From positions 1 through 19,754 of the forward strand of contig DAOVTU010000004.1 of the NCBI GenBank assembly GCA_030632925.1: a stretch of 19,754 nt of DNA. The letters are read 5' to 3'. The translations under genes and the position numbers were made by a program. Shown piece after piece: positions 1-10,000 of the stretch. This DNA comes from Candidatus Krumholzibacteriia bacterium (GTDB taxonomy: Bacteria; Krumholzibacteriota; Krumholzibacteriia; LZORAL124-64-63). The notes beneath the pieces were generated by a model. It did no database searches, was not told the DNA's origin, and saw only the letters and a list, made by a program, of their open reading frames with translations. How positions within the stretch are numbered: the stretch's first letter is position 1; each line of letters starts with the position of its first letter.

Positions 1-2670
1 AGTGGCGATCTGCACCCACAGTCCAGACGCATTTTCATGGCTGGGATAGTCGCTCAGGAAGCGCACGTAACCACCGATGGCGGCATGCCAGTCTTCGACT
101 TCCTGATAGCAGATCGCGGCGTTGTAGGCCGCCAGTGGCGCGTACTCGCCCTCGGGGAACAAGTCGGTCAAGACTTCATAGCTTTGCGCCGATTCCAGGA
201 AATTTTCTTCCTTGAACTGCACTGTGGCGGCCCGCAGGTAAGCCAGTTCAGCCAAGTCGTGGTCCGGATGAGTCACCGTAAAGTTGCGGAAACCGGCCAG
301 AGCCTGGTCCATGATTTCGTTGCGGTAGTAGCTTTCCGCCAGATAGAACAGGGCGCCGGGGCCGGACTCGCTGTCCGGATAGTCCAGAGTCACTTTCTCG
401 AAGGCCTTGGCCGCCTCCTGGAATTCGCCGGCTGCGAAGGCATCCTGACCCTTGTTCCAGAAAATGTCTGCCGCCATGGGGCTGTCGGGGTGGTTCTCGA
501 GATACTCGCCCATGTCCTTGCCGCTGCGGTAGTAGCAAGACTGAATGCCCAGTTCGGCGTCTTCGACCCGCACGTCGCCGGGGAAAGCCGCGACAAAGGC
601 GGTGAAGGCGACGATGGCCTGATCATCCTGGCCCTGATTATAGGCGCAATTGGCCAGGCCAAAGCGGGCATCGGCGGCGTGGCTGCCGGTGGGCGATTGG
701 GCCAGCAGTCGATCGTAGGCTTCGGCCGCCAATTCAAATTGTCCCAGGCCAAAGCGCGTATCGGCGATGCGATAGAGCGCGGTCTTGGTTTCGGGCGCGG
801 CGGGGAAGCGGTGGAGAATCTGTTTCCAGCTTTCAATGGCCTGCTCGTAGTACTGCAGGCGGTAATAGCAATCACCCTGGTTGGCCAGAGCCGAAGCGGC
901 CATGGGGTCGTCCGGATGCTTGGCCAGGAAGTCGCTGAATTGCTTGAGGGCGTCCTCGTAGTTGTGCTGGTTAAAATAGATGCTGCCGACGGCCAGGCTG
1001 TTGGTGCCTTTTTCACTTTCGGCATTGGCCAGGGCCATCAGGAATTTTTCCTGTTCCTTGAGGGCCAGTTCGTAGTCGCCGGTCTGGCTCAGGCTGGCCA
1101 CCAGACCCTGCAACGATGCGGCGGCCACATTGCTGCGCGGGTAACCGGTCAGGACCAGGCGGTACATGCCTTCGGACTGCCGGTACAGGCCCTGGGTATA
1201 GTAGGCTTCGCCAAGATAATAGTAGGTCCTGGCGCGCCACTCGCTGGGCGTAGGCAAGAGCTTGCTGGCCAGATAGTTGTAGTTGGTGATCAGGCGGTCC
1301 AGATCGCCGGTGCGGTAGTAGGCCAGCGTCGACAGGAACAGGGCCCGCTCGGCCACATTGGTATTGACGTTCTTGTCCAAAACGTTCTGGAAACTGCGGA
1401 TGGCTTCCTTGTCTTCGCCCAGTTGGAAATGGCTGTAACCCTGCAGCACGCGCACGCGGGCCGACAGCTCGTCGCCGGGGAAGCGTTTCAGGAAATCGCC
1501 GGCCAAAATGATGGCTTGGCCGTAATTTTCCTCGTCGGTGTAGGTGAAGATCACCTTGTGCAACGCGGCACTGGCCACGCGGGTTTCGCCGAAGCGTTTG
1601 ACCACGTCGGTCCAGGCAAAAATGGCTTCGGCCTTACGATCGAGGGCCATGTAGCAGTCACCGATGAGGTACTGGGCGTAGCCGCTGATCTCTTCGCCGG
1701 GGAAGGTGCGGACGACCTCTTCAAGCTGCCGCACGGACTCGTCATAGCGGCCCTCGTTGAACGTCACGCAGGCCATCTTGTAGCGGGCGTTGGGTACAAA
1801 GCGGCTCGCGGGGTATTTCTCGAGGAAAGCACGGTAACTGCGAACGGCGACCGAGTTTTGCCCGGAACGGTAAAAGGCTTCGGCTACCGAGAAGGCCACG
1901 TCGTCGGCCAGGGGGCTGTCGGGATATTTGCGCAGCACCTGGCGGTAACGCTGGATGGCCAGGATGTACTGTCCGGTGTCTTCGAGGCAGCGACCGAGGT
2001 AATAAAGGCCGCGGTCACTGGGCACTTCGCCAAAGTAGGCAATGGCTTCGTCGTAACGTTTTTCGTGGTAGGCGAACAAGCCCAGGGCAAACTTCACCTG
2101 GGGCTTTTCGGCATAACCCGGACGGCGTTCCAACAACTCGCGGTACACGCCGTGCAGCTTCAGCCAATTGCCTTCCACGATGTAGCTCAACCCGATTTCA
2201 TACAGGCCCTCGGCCAGCAGAAAGGTGTCGTCGTACTTGTCGATCAGGCGGTCGTATTTTTTGATGGCCTGGTCGAACTGGCCCAGATTGTAGAAGCACT
2301 CGCCTTCGCGCAGCAATACGCTGGCCTTGAGGTAGTCGTCGGCGCCCTTGCGGCCGTTGACCTGCTTGTATTCTGCCAGAGCACCGATGTAGTCCTCGGC
2401 CGCAAAGTAGCATTCACCCAACATGTACTGGGCGTGGGCGGCGTTGTCGCTTTTGCCGTAAGACTGTACAAAGAGCCGGTACTGCTGCATGGCAGCCGAC
2501 TTGTCGGTGCCGTTGGTGTAGGCGTTGCCGGCTGCTTCCCAGAGGGCAGACTCGGTGGGCACGCTGCGTTCGGCGTTGGGTTCGGCCGCCAGGCTGGACG
2601 TTCCCAGCAGGAGTACCAGAGCCGCTCCGCCGGCCATCCGGATCATGTTGTTGACCATCTTGGTATTCAT
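1..2670 (-). CDS. Large exported tetratricopeptide-repeat (TPR) protein, 3' end outside window
   Basis: An open minus-strand frame of 890 codons with no stop runs off the left edge, so the C-terminus is missing. It begins MNTKMVNNMIRMAGG with a hydrophobic stretch ending SSLAAEPN, a likely signal peptide (about residues 1-29), so the protein should act in the periplasm or at the outer membrane. The rest is almost entirely TPR helix pairs of about 34-38 residues, with recurrent A..Y..G.CYY..Q.Y..AI..(Y/F)…L..(Y/F)P.(S/D) signatures, for example DQAIKKYDRLIDKYDDTFLL and EEAAKAFEKVTLDYPDSES-like units. Twenty or so units are visible; they resemble YbgF/BamD/Tol-Pal-type repeats. TPR superhelices are protein-binding scaffolds. 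The ATG overlaps the stop of the upstream porV-like gene by one base (TGATG), which suggests translational coupling and a shared role with the barrel and giant surface protein. The specific partner is unknown. A long open frame on the opposite strand is a shadow of this gene. Confidence 0.92.
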   Translation of the reverse strand, partial: MNTKMVNNMIRMAGGAALVLLLGTSSLAAEPNAERSVPTESALWEAAGNAYTNGTDKSAAMQQYRLFVQSYGKSDNAAHAQYMLGECYFAAEDYIGALAEYKQVNGRKGADDYLKASVLLREGECFYNLGQFDQAIKKYDRLIDKYDDTFLLAEGLYEIGLSYIVEGNWLKLHGVYRELLERRPGYAEKPQVKFALGLFAYHEKRYDEAIAYFGEVPSDRGLYYLGRCLEDTGQYILAIQRYRQVLRKYPDSPLADDVAFSVAEAFYRSGQNSVAVRSYRAFLEKYPASRFVPNARYKMACVTFNEGRYDESVRQLEEVVRTFPGEEISGYAQYLIGDCYMALDRKAEAIFAWTDVVKRFGETRVASAALHKVIFTYTDEENYGQAIILAGDFLKRFPGDELSARVRVLQGYSHFQLGEDKEAIRSFQNVLDKNVNTNVAERALFLSTLAYYRTGDLDRLITNYNYLASKLLPTPSEWRARTYYYLGEAYYTQGLYRQSEGMYRLVLTGYPRSNVAAASLQGLVASLSQTGDYELALKEQEKFLMALANAESEKGTNSLAVGSIYFNQHNYEDALKQFSDFLAKHPDDPMAASALANQGDCYYRLQYYEQAIESWKQILHRFPAAPETKTALYRIADTRFGLGQFELAAEAYDRLLAQSPTGSHAADARFGLANCAYNQGQDDQAIVAFTAFVAAFPGDVRVEDAELGIQSCYYRSGKDMGEYLENHPDSPMAADIFWNKGQDAFAAGEFQEAAKAFEKVTLDYPDSESGPGALFYLAESYYRNEIMDQALAGFRNFTVTHPDHDLAELAYLRAATVQFKEENFLESAQSYEVLTDLFPEGEYAPLAAYNAAICYQEVEDWHAAIGGYVRFLSDYPSHENASGLWVQIAT

Positions 2671-4007
2671 CACTTGCTGTCCCCCAGGTACTCGGAATTG
2701 GCTTCATTGGTACGGTTGTCTTCAGCGGAATTGCCACTGACTTCAACCCGGATGGGAACGCGCGTACGGTCGGCGAAGCCCATGATTTCAACGTTTGTCA
2801 TGTAGTCCCAGGCCTGGCCCATGTCGTCCAGTACGGTGACGCGGACGTCGTATTGGCCATTGTCGACCAGACGACCATTTTCATCCTCGCCGGCCCAGGT
2901 GACGCCTTCGGGCGGCACGCCGTTGCCGGACAGAATACGGACTTGTCGGCCCTGCTCATCGGTGATCTCCAAGTGCCAGGATTCGATGGTCCCGCGCACG
3001 GCAGTCTGGATTTCGAAGGTCACGTTGCGGTCGCTGCCCGACGGGCTGAACAGGGCCCGGTCGGTATTCATCTTGACGCCGAAGGGCACGCCGAAGCGCA
3101 GGGTGGCGCTGAAGACGTTCTGGGCTCCGAGGTCGGTGCTGACGTAGGCGTAGTCGAACTGCCAGTTCTCCAACTGGAAGCCGGCGCCGGCGCTCATGTG
3201 CTCGCGCTCCGAGTCGTAACCACCGCGCAGAACCAGATTGCGCATGGCGGCCAGTTCCAGGCCGTTGCGGAAGCTGGTGTCCATGTACTTGGTTTCGACC
3301 ACGTCGGCGGTCATGCGCAGGCGATTGTGGAAAAAGCGCAGGGCCAGTCCGGCACGGGCGCTGCGCACGAGTTCTTCTTCTTCATCAATCAGGGTGATCT
3401 TGGGCGATACGATGTTCTGGATGGCGCCACCGATGCTGAGCAAACGGTGAGGGCGGTACATCAGGCCGATGTCCATGCCCGTGCTGCTGCCGCTGGCGCC
3501 GCCGATGTTCTGGCTGACGGCCTTCAGGGTCAAGCCGTAGGTGAACCGGTTGCCGCCGTTGGCATAGCCCAGCGAAAAAATGCTCTCCTTCTCGCTGAAC
3601 GTCTCGTCCAGGTCGGCATCCCAGGTGGACCGTTCGAATTCGCCACTGTTGGTGAAGGTGCCGTTCAGGGAGAACGTGCCCCAGGACTCGGTGGGCATGC
3701 CTAAAGCGAGGAAGGAATACTGGGAATCGTTGTACATGGTGGCGCCCATGGCGGTGATTTCCAGGGTGCGCAACTGGGCCAACCCGGCCGGATTCCAGTA
3801 GGCGGTGGCCGCATCATCGGCCATGCCGGTGACCGCGTTGCCCAGTGAGAGACTGCGGGCACTGGCGCCGAAGCGCAGGAAGCCACCGGGCACACCGGCA
3901 TCGTCAGCGGCCGCAGCCGGACTGGCGACCATGGTCAGCAGGGCGGCCATAGCCAGGCCCATCCGGATCGAACAAATGGTGCGTTTCATGTTTTTGAAGT
4001 TCCTCAT
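2670..4007 (-). CDS. PorV/PorQ-family outer-membrane barrel protein with C-terminal FlgD-like Ig domain
   Basis: A 445-residue protein with a signal peptide (about residues 7-34, ending SPAAAADD). Directly after it comes the family hallmark FLRFGASARSLSLGNA, then AYWNPAGLAQL, typical of PorV/PorQ (UPF0164, FadL-like barrels). Alternating beta strands continue to about residue 325. Residues about 329-411 form a separate module with ITDEQGRQVRIL, VTWAGEDENGRLVDNGQYDV, the pattern of FlgD-like Ig domains; a polar tail ends GDSK. PorV in type IX secretion carries cargo with C-terminal sorting domains from the translocon to the surface, so a barrel fused to a cargo-type fold is unusual. The first ATG (4007) overlaps the upstream stop as ATGA. 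The internal ATG at 3989 (MKRTICSIRMG) has an AGGA about 11 nt upstream and gives a more classical signal peptide, so either start is possible. A role in exporting or anchoring the upstream giant protein is inferred from operon structure. Confidence 0.82.
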   Translation of the reverse strand: MRNFKNMKRTICSIRMGLAMAALLTMVASPAAAADDAGVPGGFLRFGASARSLSLGNAVTGMADDAATAYWNPAGLAQLRTLEITAMGATMYNDSQYSFLALGMPTESWGTFSLNGTFTNSGEFERSTWDADLDETFSEKESIFSLGYANGGNRFTYGLTLKAVSQNIGGASGSSTGMDIGLMYRPHRLLSIGGAIQNIVSPKITLIDEEEELVRSARAGLALRFFHNRLRMTADVVETKYMDTSFRNGLELAAMRNLVLRGGYDSEREHMSAGAGFQLENWQFDYAYVSTDLGAQNVFSATLRFGVPFGVKMNTDRALFSPSGSDRNVTFEIQTAVRGTIESWHLEITDEQGRQVRILSGNGVPPEGVTWAGEDENGRLVDNGQYDVRVTVLDDMGQAWDYMTNVEIMGFADRTRVPIRVEVSGNSAEDNRTNEANSEYLGDSK

Positions 4008-7000
4008 TTGACCACCGCCACTTTGCGGCGCAAGTCCATGCCATTGCCATGGACCCGACAGATGTAACCACCGTTGGCCACCTTGCGGCCCTTGCCGTTG
4101 GTGCCATCCCAGGGAATTTGCACGACCTCGCCGGCCGATACGAAATGCTGTTCGCTGTGCACGATGTCACCGTACAGGTCATACAACGTGACGGTCACGT
4201 TGCCAGTGGCCGTGGGCCGGAACATGATCATGGTGCCGCCCTCGTTCGGGTTGAACGGGTTGGGGCGGTTGGTGATCTCCTTGGCCAGATCCAGGGCGTT
4301 GGCGGTGTAGAGGACCACGGTCTGGACCTCTTCAGTAACGCCGCTGCTTTCTTCGGCGTAGAACCGCAGAGTGTGCTGGCCGGGTGTCATGAACTCCGGA
4401 CCGAGATCGGCCAGAGTAAAAGTGCCGGAGTAGACGTCGACAGGCCGCGGCGGGTCCTGCAGGTCGACATCAAAGAAGATGGCCTGGATGCCGCCCAGAT
4501 CCTTGGTCACGGCGCTCAGCGACATCTGGGTCGTTGAAGTGACGTAGAAGCCTTCGTGGAACGGCGAAACGTCCGGTTCAAAGGTCAAGGTGCTGCGGGG
4601 TGGTCCGACCACCTCGATCACCAGGCCGTCAGAGACGATGTCGCTCGAGATGGCCTGCATGTAGATGTCCCGGGTGCCATAGCTGTCGACGCTCAGGTCG
4701 GTACTGGCTTCACCGTTGACGTTGGCGATGAAGGTTGTCGATGATGACCGGGTGGAGCCCAGTTGGCCGTCGCCCTCCATCACTTCCAGGAAGACTTCCG
4801 AGCCGGGAACCGGGTTGCCCGAGGCGTCAGTGGACCGCGTGCGGATAATCACGACTTCGTCGGGGCGCAGAGGACGGTCCAGGGTGTGTCCGGGAATATC
4901 TTCGGCCCACAACTCGACCATGGCCGCCGGCGCGGGGCGCACCACGACCACGTGGCTGAAGAACTGCTCGCCGGTACCGTCGCCGACGCGCAGGTAAATG
5001 GTCTCGGCCCGGTCGTAGGTCTGGAAGCCGAAGGTGTACTCGCCACTGAGGGTCGTGCCCACGGTGTCGGCCAGGATGCCGGCCGGGCTCAGGTTGAAAT
5101 CCGGCCGCGGCGAGTTGCCGCTGAAGGCCTGCAATGTGAAATTGCGGTCATCGGTGGTGACCAGTTGGCCGTTGATGATGTCGACCCGGCGCACGGTCAT
5201 GCTGAAGTGCTGGCCGGCGATGACGGTGTCGGGAATGTCCACGGCGTAGCGCACGCCTTCGGGCACTACGTTCAAAACTTCACTGAAAGACTCGCGCCCG
5301 CGGTCATCCCGGACCCGGATCACGATCTGCTCGCTAGTGCTGTAGCTCTGGCCGCTGATGACCGTTTCGCCGCTGACCAGAGTGCCCGTGGTGATACCCA
5401 GAGCACTGTGGGAGGCCAGGCGGTTGGGCAGCAGGGCGGTCATTTCAAAATCGCCGCCGGCATCGATGCGATCGCCGGTTTCCGGATTGACCAGACGCAC
5501 GGTTAGGGCAAAGGTCGCCGGTGGTCCGGCCGTCACGGTGGCTGGATCAGGCAATACGATGAGGTATTCGGCCTCGTTAACCGGAATGTCGACCCGGCCC
5601 GAGTTCACGTCGGCGTGGGCGGCGTCGGTGGCAAATACGGCCACTACACCAGGGTTGCCCAGCAGGATTTCGACGTCACGGCTACCGTTGATAAACGGAG
5701 CATTGTCGGCCGCCGGATCAACCAGATCCAGTTCGCCGCCGCTACTGCTCAGATGTATGGTGCCGTCGCTGATGGTGTGATCCAGGTTCCAGTATTGATC
5801 CACCGCGCGTACCTGCAGGGTGAACGGCGTCTCGGCCTGCTGGGTCAGGGGGGCACCGGACTTGCCGCTGCCGCTTAAGGCACCCGGCAACGGGGTTTCG
5901 CCCGGGGCCACGATCTGGATGCGTTTGAAGCCGTCGGCCAGCATGCGGCAGGTGTTGCTGATGCCGGTGATGCCGGCGCCGTCGTCCACCTCGATGAAGA
6001 TTTCTTCGGCCCGGCTGTAGGCCTGGGTGATGGTCCGGATGCCGCCGGCCAGGATGCCCTGGGTCACTTCGGTGGCGCCGGTGCCGTCAAGGCCAGTCTG
6101 AGCACTGACCACCCGCAGGGTGAACAGGCGGTCCTGGGTCGTGACCCGTTCGCCGGTATTGCTGTCCAGCAGTTCAACCACCAGGGGGAATGTTTCAGGT
6201 GGTCCCACGATGGCCGTATCGGGAATGGAGACCGAGAAATAGAGGCCACCACTGTCCATGACGATGACCGAACTGAAGGCTTCGCGGCCGAAATCGTCGG
6301 TCACGCGGATGATGATGTCCTCGACCGTGCTGTAGTTCTGGTTGTTGATCACGCTGACGCCGCCGACCAATTGCGATTCGACGGTGCCGAGGGTGCCGCT
6401 GGCAGCGCCCTGGTTGGGCAACAGCGGGGTCAGATAAAAGCGGTTCATGGTCGTGGGCACCACATTGCCCGTGACCGGATCAATCAATTTGACGGTGATC
6501 TGGAAGCCCGGTACCGGACCGGTAGATGCGGTGGCCGGCACAGTGATTTCGTACTGATAGGGCGGGTCGACCGGGATATGGCTGGACTGCGATGGGTTGG
6601 CCAGATCGTCTTCATCATAGGCCGTGACCGTGACGGTTCCTTCGTCGGTCAAAAAGCCGTTGAAGGTGCGACGGCCATTGACGAATGGCACGAAGTTTTC
6701 CTGGGGATTGCCCGCCGCGGCAAAAGAGTTGTCGCTGGCCACCAGGCGCAGGTTGCCCACGTTGGTGGTGTCGGCCAGGTTCCAATACTGGTCCACCGCG
6801 CGTACGGTCATGGGGAACAATTCACCCGAGCGCTGCACCAGGGGCGCGCCGCTCTTGCCGGTTGCGTCAAAGGCCGGGATGCCGGACTCCACGATTTCAC
6901 CGGGCGAAATGATCTGCAGCCGTTTGTAGCCGTCTGCCAGGATGGCAAATACGGGGCTGGAGCCGCTCAGGCCGGTGGTGTCTGTCACCGTGACGTAGAT

Positions 7001-10000
7001 GTTCTCGGACCGGGTGTAGCTCTGTTGGAACGAGATCACGCCGTGGTCCAGGCGCTGGCTGGTGGTGCCGGTGGTGCCGAGGCCCACGCCGCCGAGGGCG
7101 GACATGACCGCGACGTCCAGGCGCCGGTCGGTATCAACGATGGTATGGGTCTCGGTATCGCGCAGTTGCACGCCGATGGGGAAGGTGGCCGGCGGGCCCA
7201 CGATGGGCGCCTCGGCGGCGTCCATGGTCACCACGTATTCCAGGCCATTGGGCTGCATGTTGATGGTCGAACTGTAGCTGCTGCGGCCGGCGGTGTCGGT
7301 GATCCAAAGGACGATGTCCTCGACCGTATCGTAGGCCTGCCCGCTGATACTCACCACGCCACCTGAAAGTTGGCTGCTGGTGATCAACAGATTACTGCTG
7401 GCCGGTTCCAGGTTGCTGCGCAGGGCCTGGATGTTGAACCAGTTGTTGGCCGTCGGCATGGGGTCGCCGTTTTCATCCACCAGGCTCACTTCGACGGTGA
7501 ATGTCTGGGGCGGGCCAACCAGTGCGGTCGCCGGAGTGACCAACTGGTAGGTGGCGCCCTGCTGGATTTCAACGGTGGCCTGTTGGCCAGTCAAGTCGGT
7601 GTGGTCCAGAGCCGTGGCCGCCAGGGTTACAAAACCCGTCGAAGTCAGGAAAACCGGCATCGTCAATTCGCCCGAAACCAGGATTTGACCGTTGTTCAGA
7701 GGGTTTGTCGGTGAGATGGAACCGTCGTCACTGGCCAGCCACACATGTTCGCTGCTGTCGTTGACCTGATTCCAGAACTGATCCACCGCGCGAATACGGG
7801 CGTCAAATTCCAGACTCGCTGTCTGGGGAATGGGAGTGCCGATCTTGCCGTCGCCCTCGGGACCGCCGGGTTGTTCGACTTCGCCGGGCAGCAGGAGCAT
7901 AAGGCGATTGAAAGTGCCGGGATCGATCTGGATGCTGCTGATATCGTTGATCGCCGGAGTGATCAGGTCGGCGGCCACCAGATCGTGGGTCGCGGCGGTC
8001 TTGAAGAACAAGTCAAAACTGGCTGTGCCGTCCGGGTCCAGAGCCGTGTCATTAGGCGTGATCATCTGGAAGAAATTGTTGCTGGTGAAATGGATTTGCG
8101 GCTGCACCGGCACCTGATTCCACCAGGCATCGGTAGCAATAATAGACGCGACTACCGGGTCACCGGCGGCCAGCGGCAGTGGGTCGCCCACTTTACCGGG
8201 TGCGATACCAGGGGTGTGCGTTTCACCGGGCAGCAGGATGATCAGGTCGGCGTAATCCTGGGCCGTGGCAAAGACGTTGAAAGTATTGCTGCTGTCGGTG
8301 TGGGCGAAGGTGTCTTCGCGCACGAACAGGCGCACGTCGTTGCCGGTGCGGGTGATCTGGATATTGCCGCGCCAGGCGCCCTGGTAGGCTCCGGTGCCAA
8401 AGCCGGTGCCCATGTCGGCAGTGATGGGGTTGAGGATACCCGTGCCGTGGCTCACGTACAGGGTCACATCATCGGTGTAGTCGGCGACATGGTTGTCGAA
8501 GATGTCCCGCGCCACGATGGTCACATTGGGCAGCAGCGATCCGGCCCGATGGTCGGGCAACGGGTCCAGCACGTCGGCCGGGGTGGGGTTGGTGCGGTTG
8601 TTGATGCCGATGTCGAAGTGGTCGACCACGCCGGCTTTCATGGGCACGGTGGTGAAGGCAAATACACCACTGCCGTTGTCGTCCACGCGCACGGTCTGGT
8701 GGTTGGGGTCAGCCAGGGTGATCAACGTGACGGCAAAATCACCATTGTTGTCACTGATGGACTGGGGGTTGGCGGGCAGGGCGGCGGCGCCGTCACTGCT
8801 GGAGAAATCCATGGCCAGGGGCAGCACCGGATCAACGTCCATGACCGGATTCCAGTAGGCGTCGGTGGCGTATACGCGCACGCCGAAGGGCACGCCCGCG
8901 TCCTGCACTGAAGGATTGCCGATTTTGCCATCGTCTTCGACAAAGTCGAAAATACCGGGATCAAGGGTCTCGCCCGGGGCCTCGACCACCATGCGGGCGT
9001 AGGCATCCGGCGAAACGTTGATGGGGCTGGAGTCGTTGGCATTGATGCCGCTGGATTCGGCCCGCAGGTATTGCAGCTGGTCGGCCGAACGCAGGGTCAC
9101 GCGGATATCCGTGGGGTTGTCGATGTTCACGACGTTGCCCGGATAATCCGGCAGTTCGAAATAGCCCGAGGGCGAACTGAGGGTCACGTTGCGGTTGCCG
9201 GGCGCCAAGTTGTTGTACCGATCGACGGGTCGGATGGTCACCGGGTCGATGATGTCGCCGGCGGTCACGGCGTTGGGCGTGCCTTGGTTGCCGCTGAAAT
9301 TTTCGTCGTTCAAGCCGTTGACCCAGGTTTCACCCGGGAACGAAATCAAAATTTTCTCGGCCGGACCGGCGTTGACCTGAAAGGCATCCGATTCGCCCAC
9401 AACGCCCGAGTCGACGATGATCTTGGCGCTGAAACCGCGTTTGGTCACTTGGATCAGGGCGTCCAACTGGCCGTCGACGAAGGTGGCGTTGTTGGTCAGG
9501 ATGTAGTCGGCGCTCTCGTCGGTGGTGCCGATGCGCACCCGCAGGCCCACGGCCCCGTTCAAGGGGAAGATGTTGTTGTTGGAGTCTCGCGCATGGATCC
9601 GGATGTTGAACGGAATGGTTGTGACCTGGGAGTCGGCGGGATTCCACACACCGAGATCAAACTCGAAGTGATCCAGGCCCTGAGGGTTGATGACCAGGTC
9701 GCTGCGGCTGGTGGCGTTGACGGCCCCGCTGGCGGTGATGGTCATGCGTGTGGTGCCGGAACGGATCAAGGTCGAGGACAAACTGATTTCCGGGTTGCCG
9801 CCCATGACACCACCGGCGGGCAGGATCACGCCAGCGTTGGGGTCATCGCTGGTCCAGGTCAGGTTGGGCAGGGGGGCGGGCTCGATCGGGTTCCAGTGCA
9901 AATCCGTAGCATATACGCTGATACCAACGAAGTTCTGGCCGGATGTCTGCGAATTTGGGACGCCAGTTTTACCCGGGCTGACACCAGGGGTCAGGCTCTC

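Noticed and set aside
37..2805. A 922-codon plus-strand open frame
   Set aside because: It is codon-aligned antisense to the TPR gene, has biased Gly/Ala/Val content and no recognisable domain. The openness follows from the rarity of TTA, CTA and TCA triplets in that frame.
4940..7905. CRISPR-like or mobile-element explanation for the regular ~990-bp spacing
   Set aside because: The repeats are in-frame, diverged protein domains with no identical DNA repeats, spacers, terminal inverted repeats or transposase.
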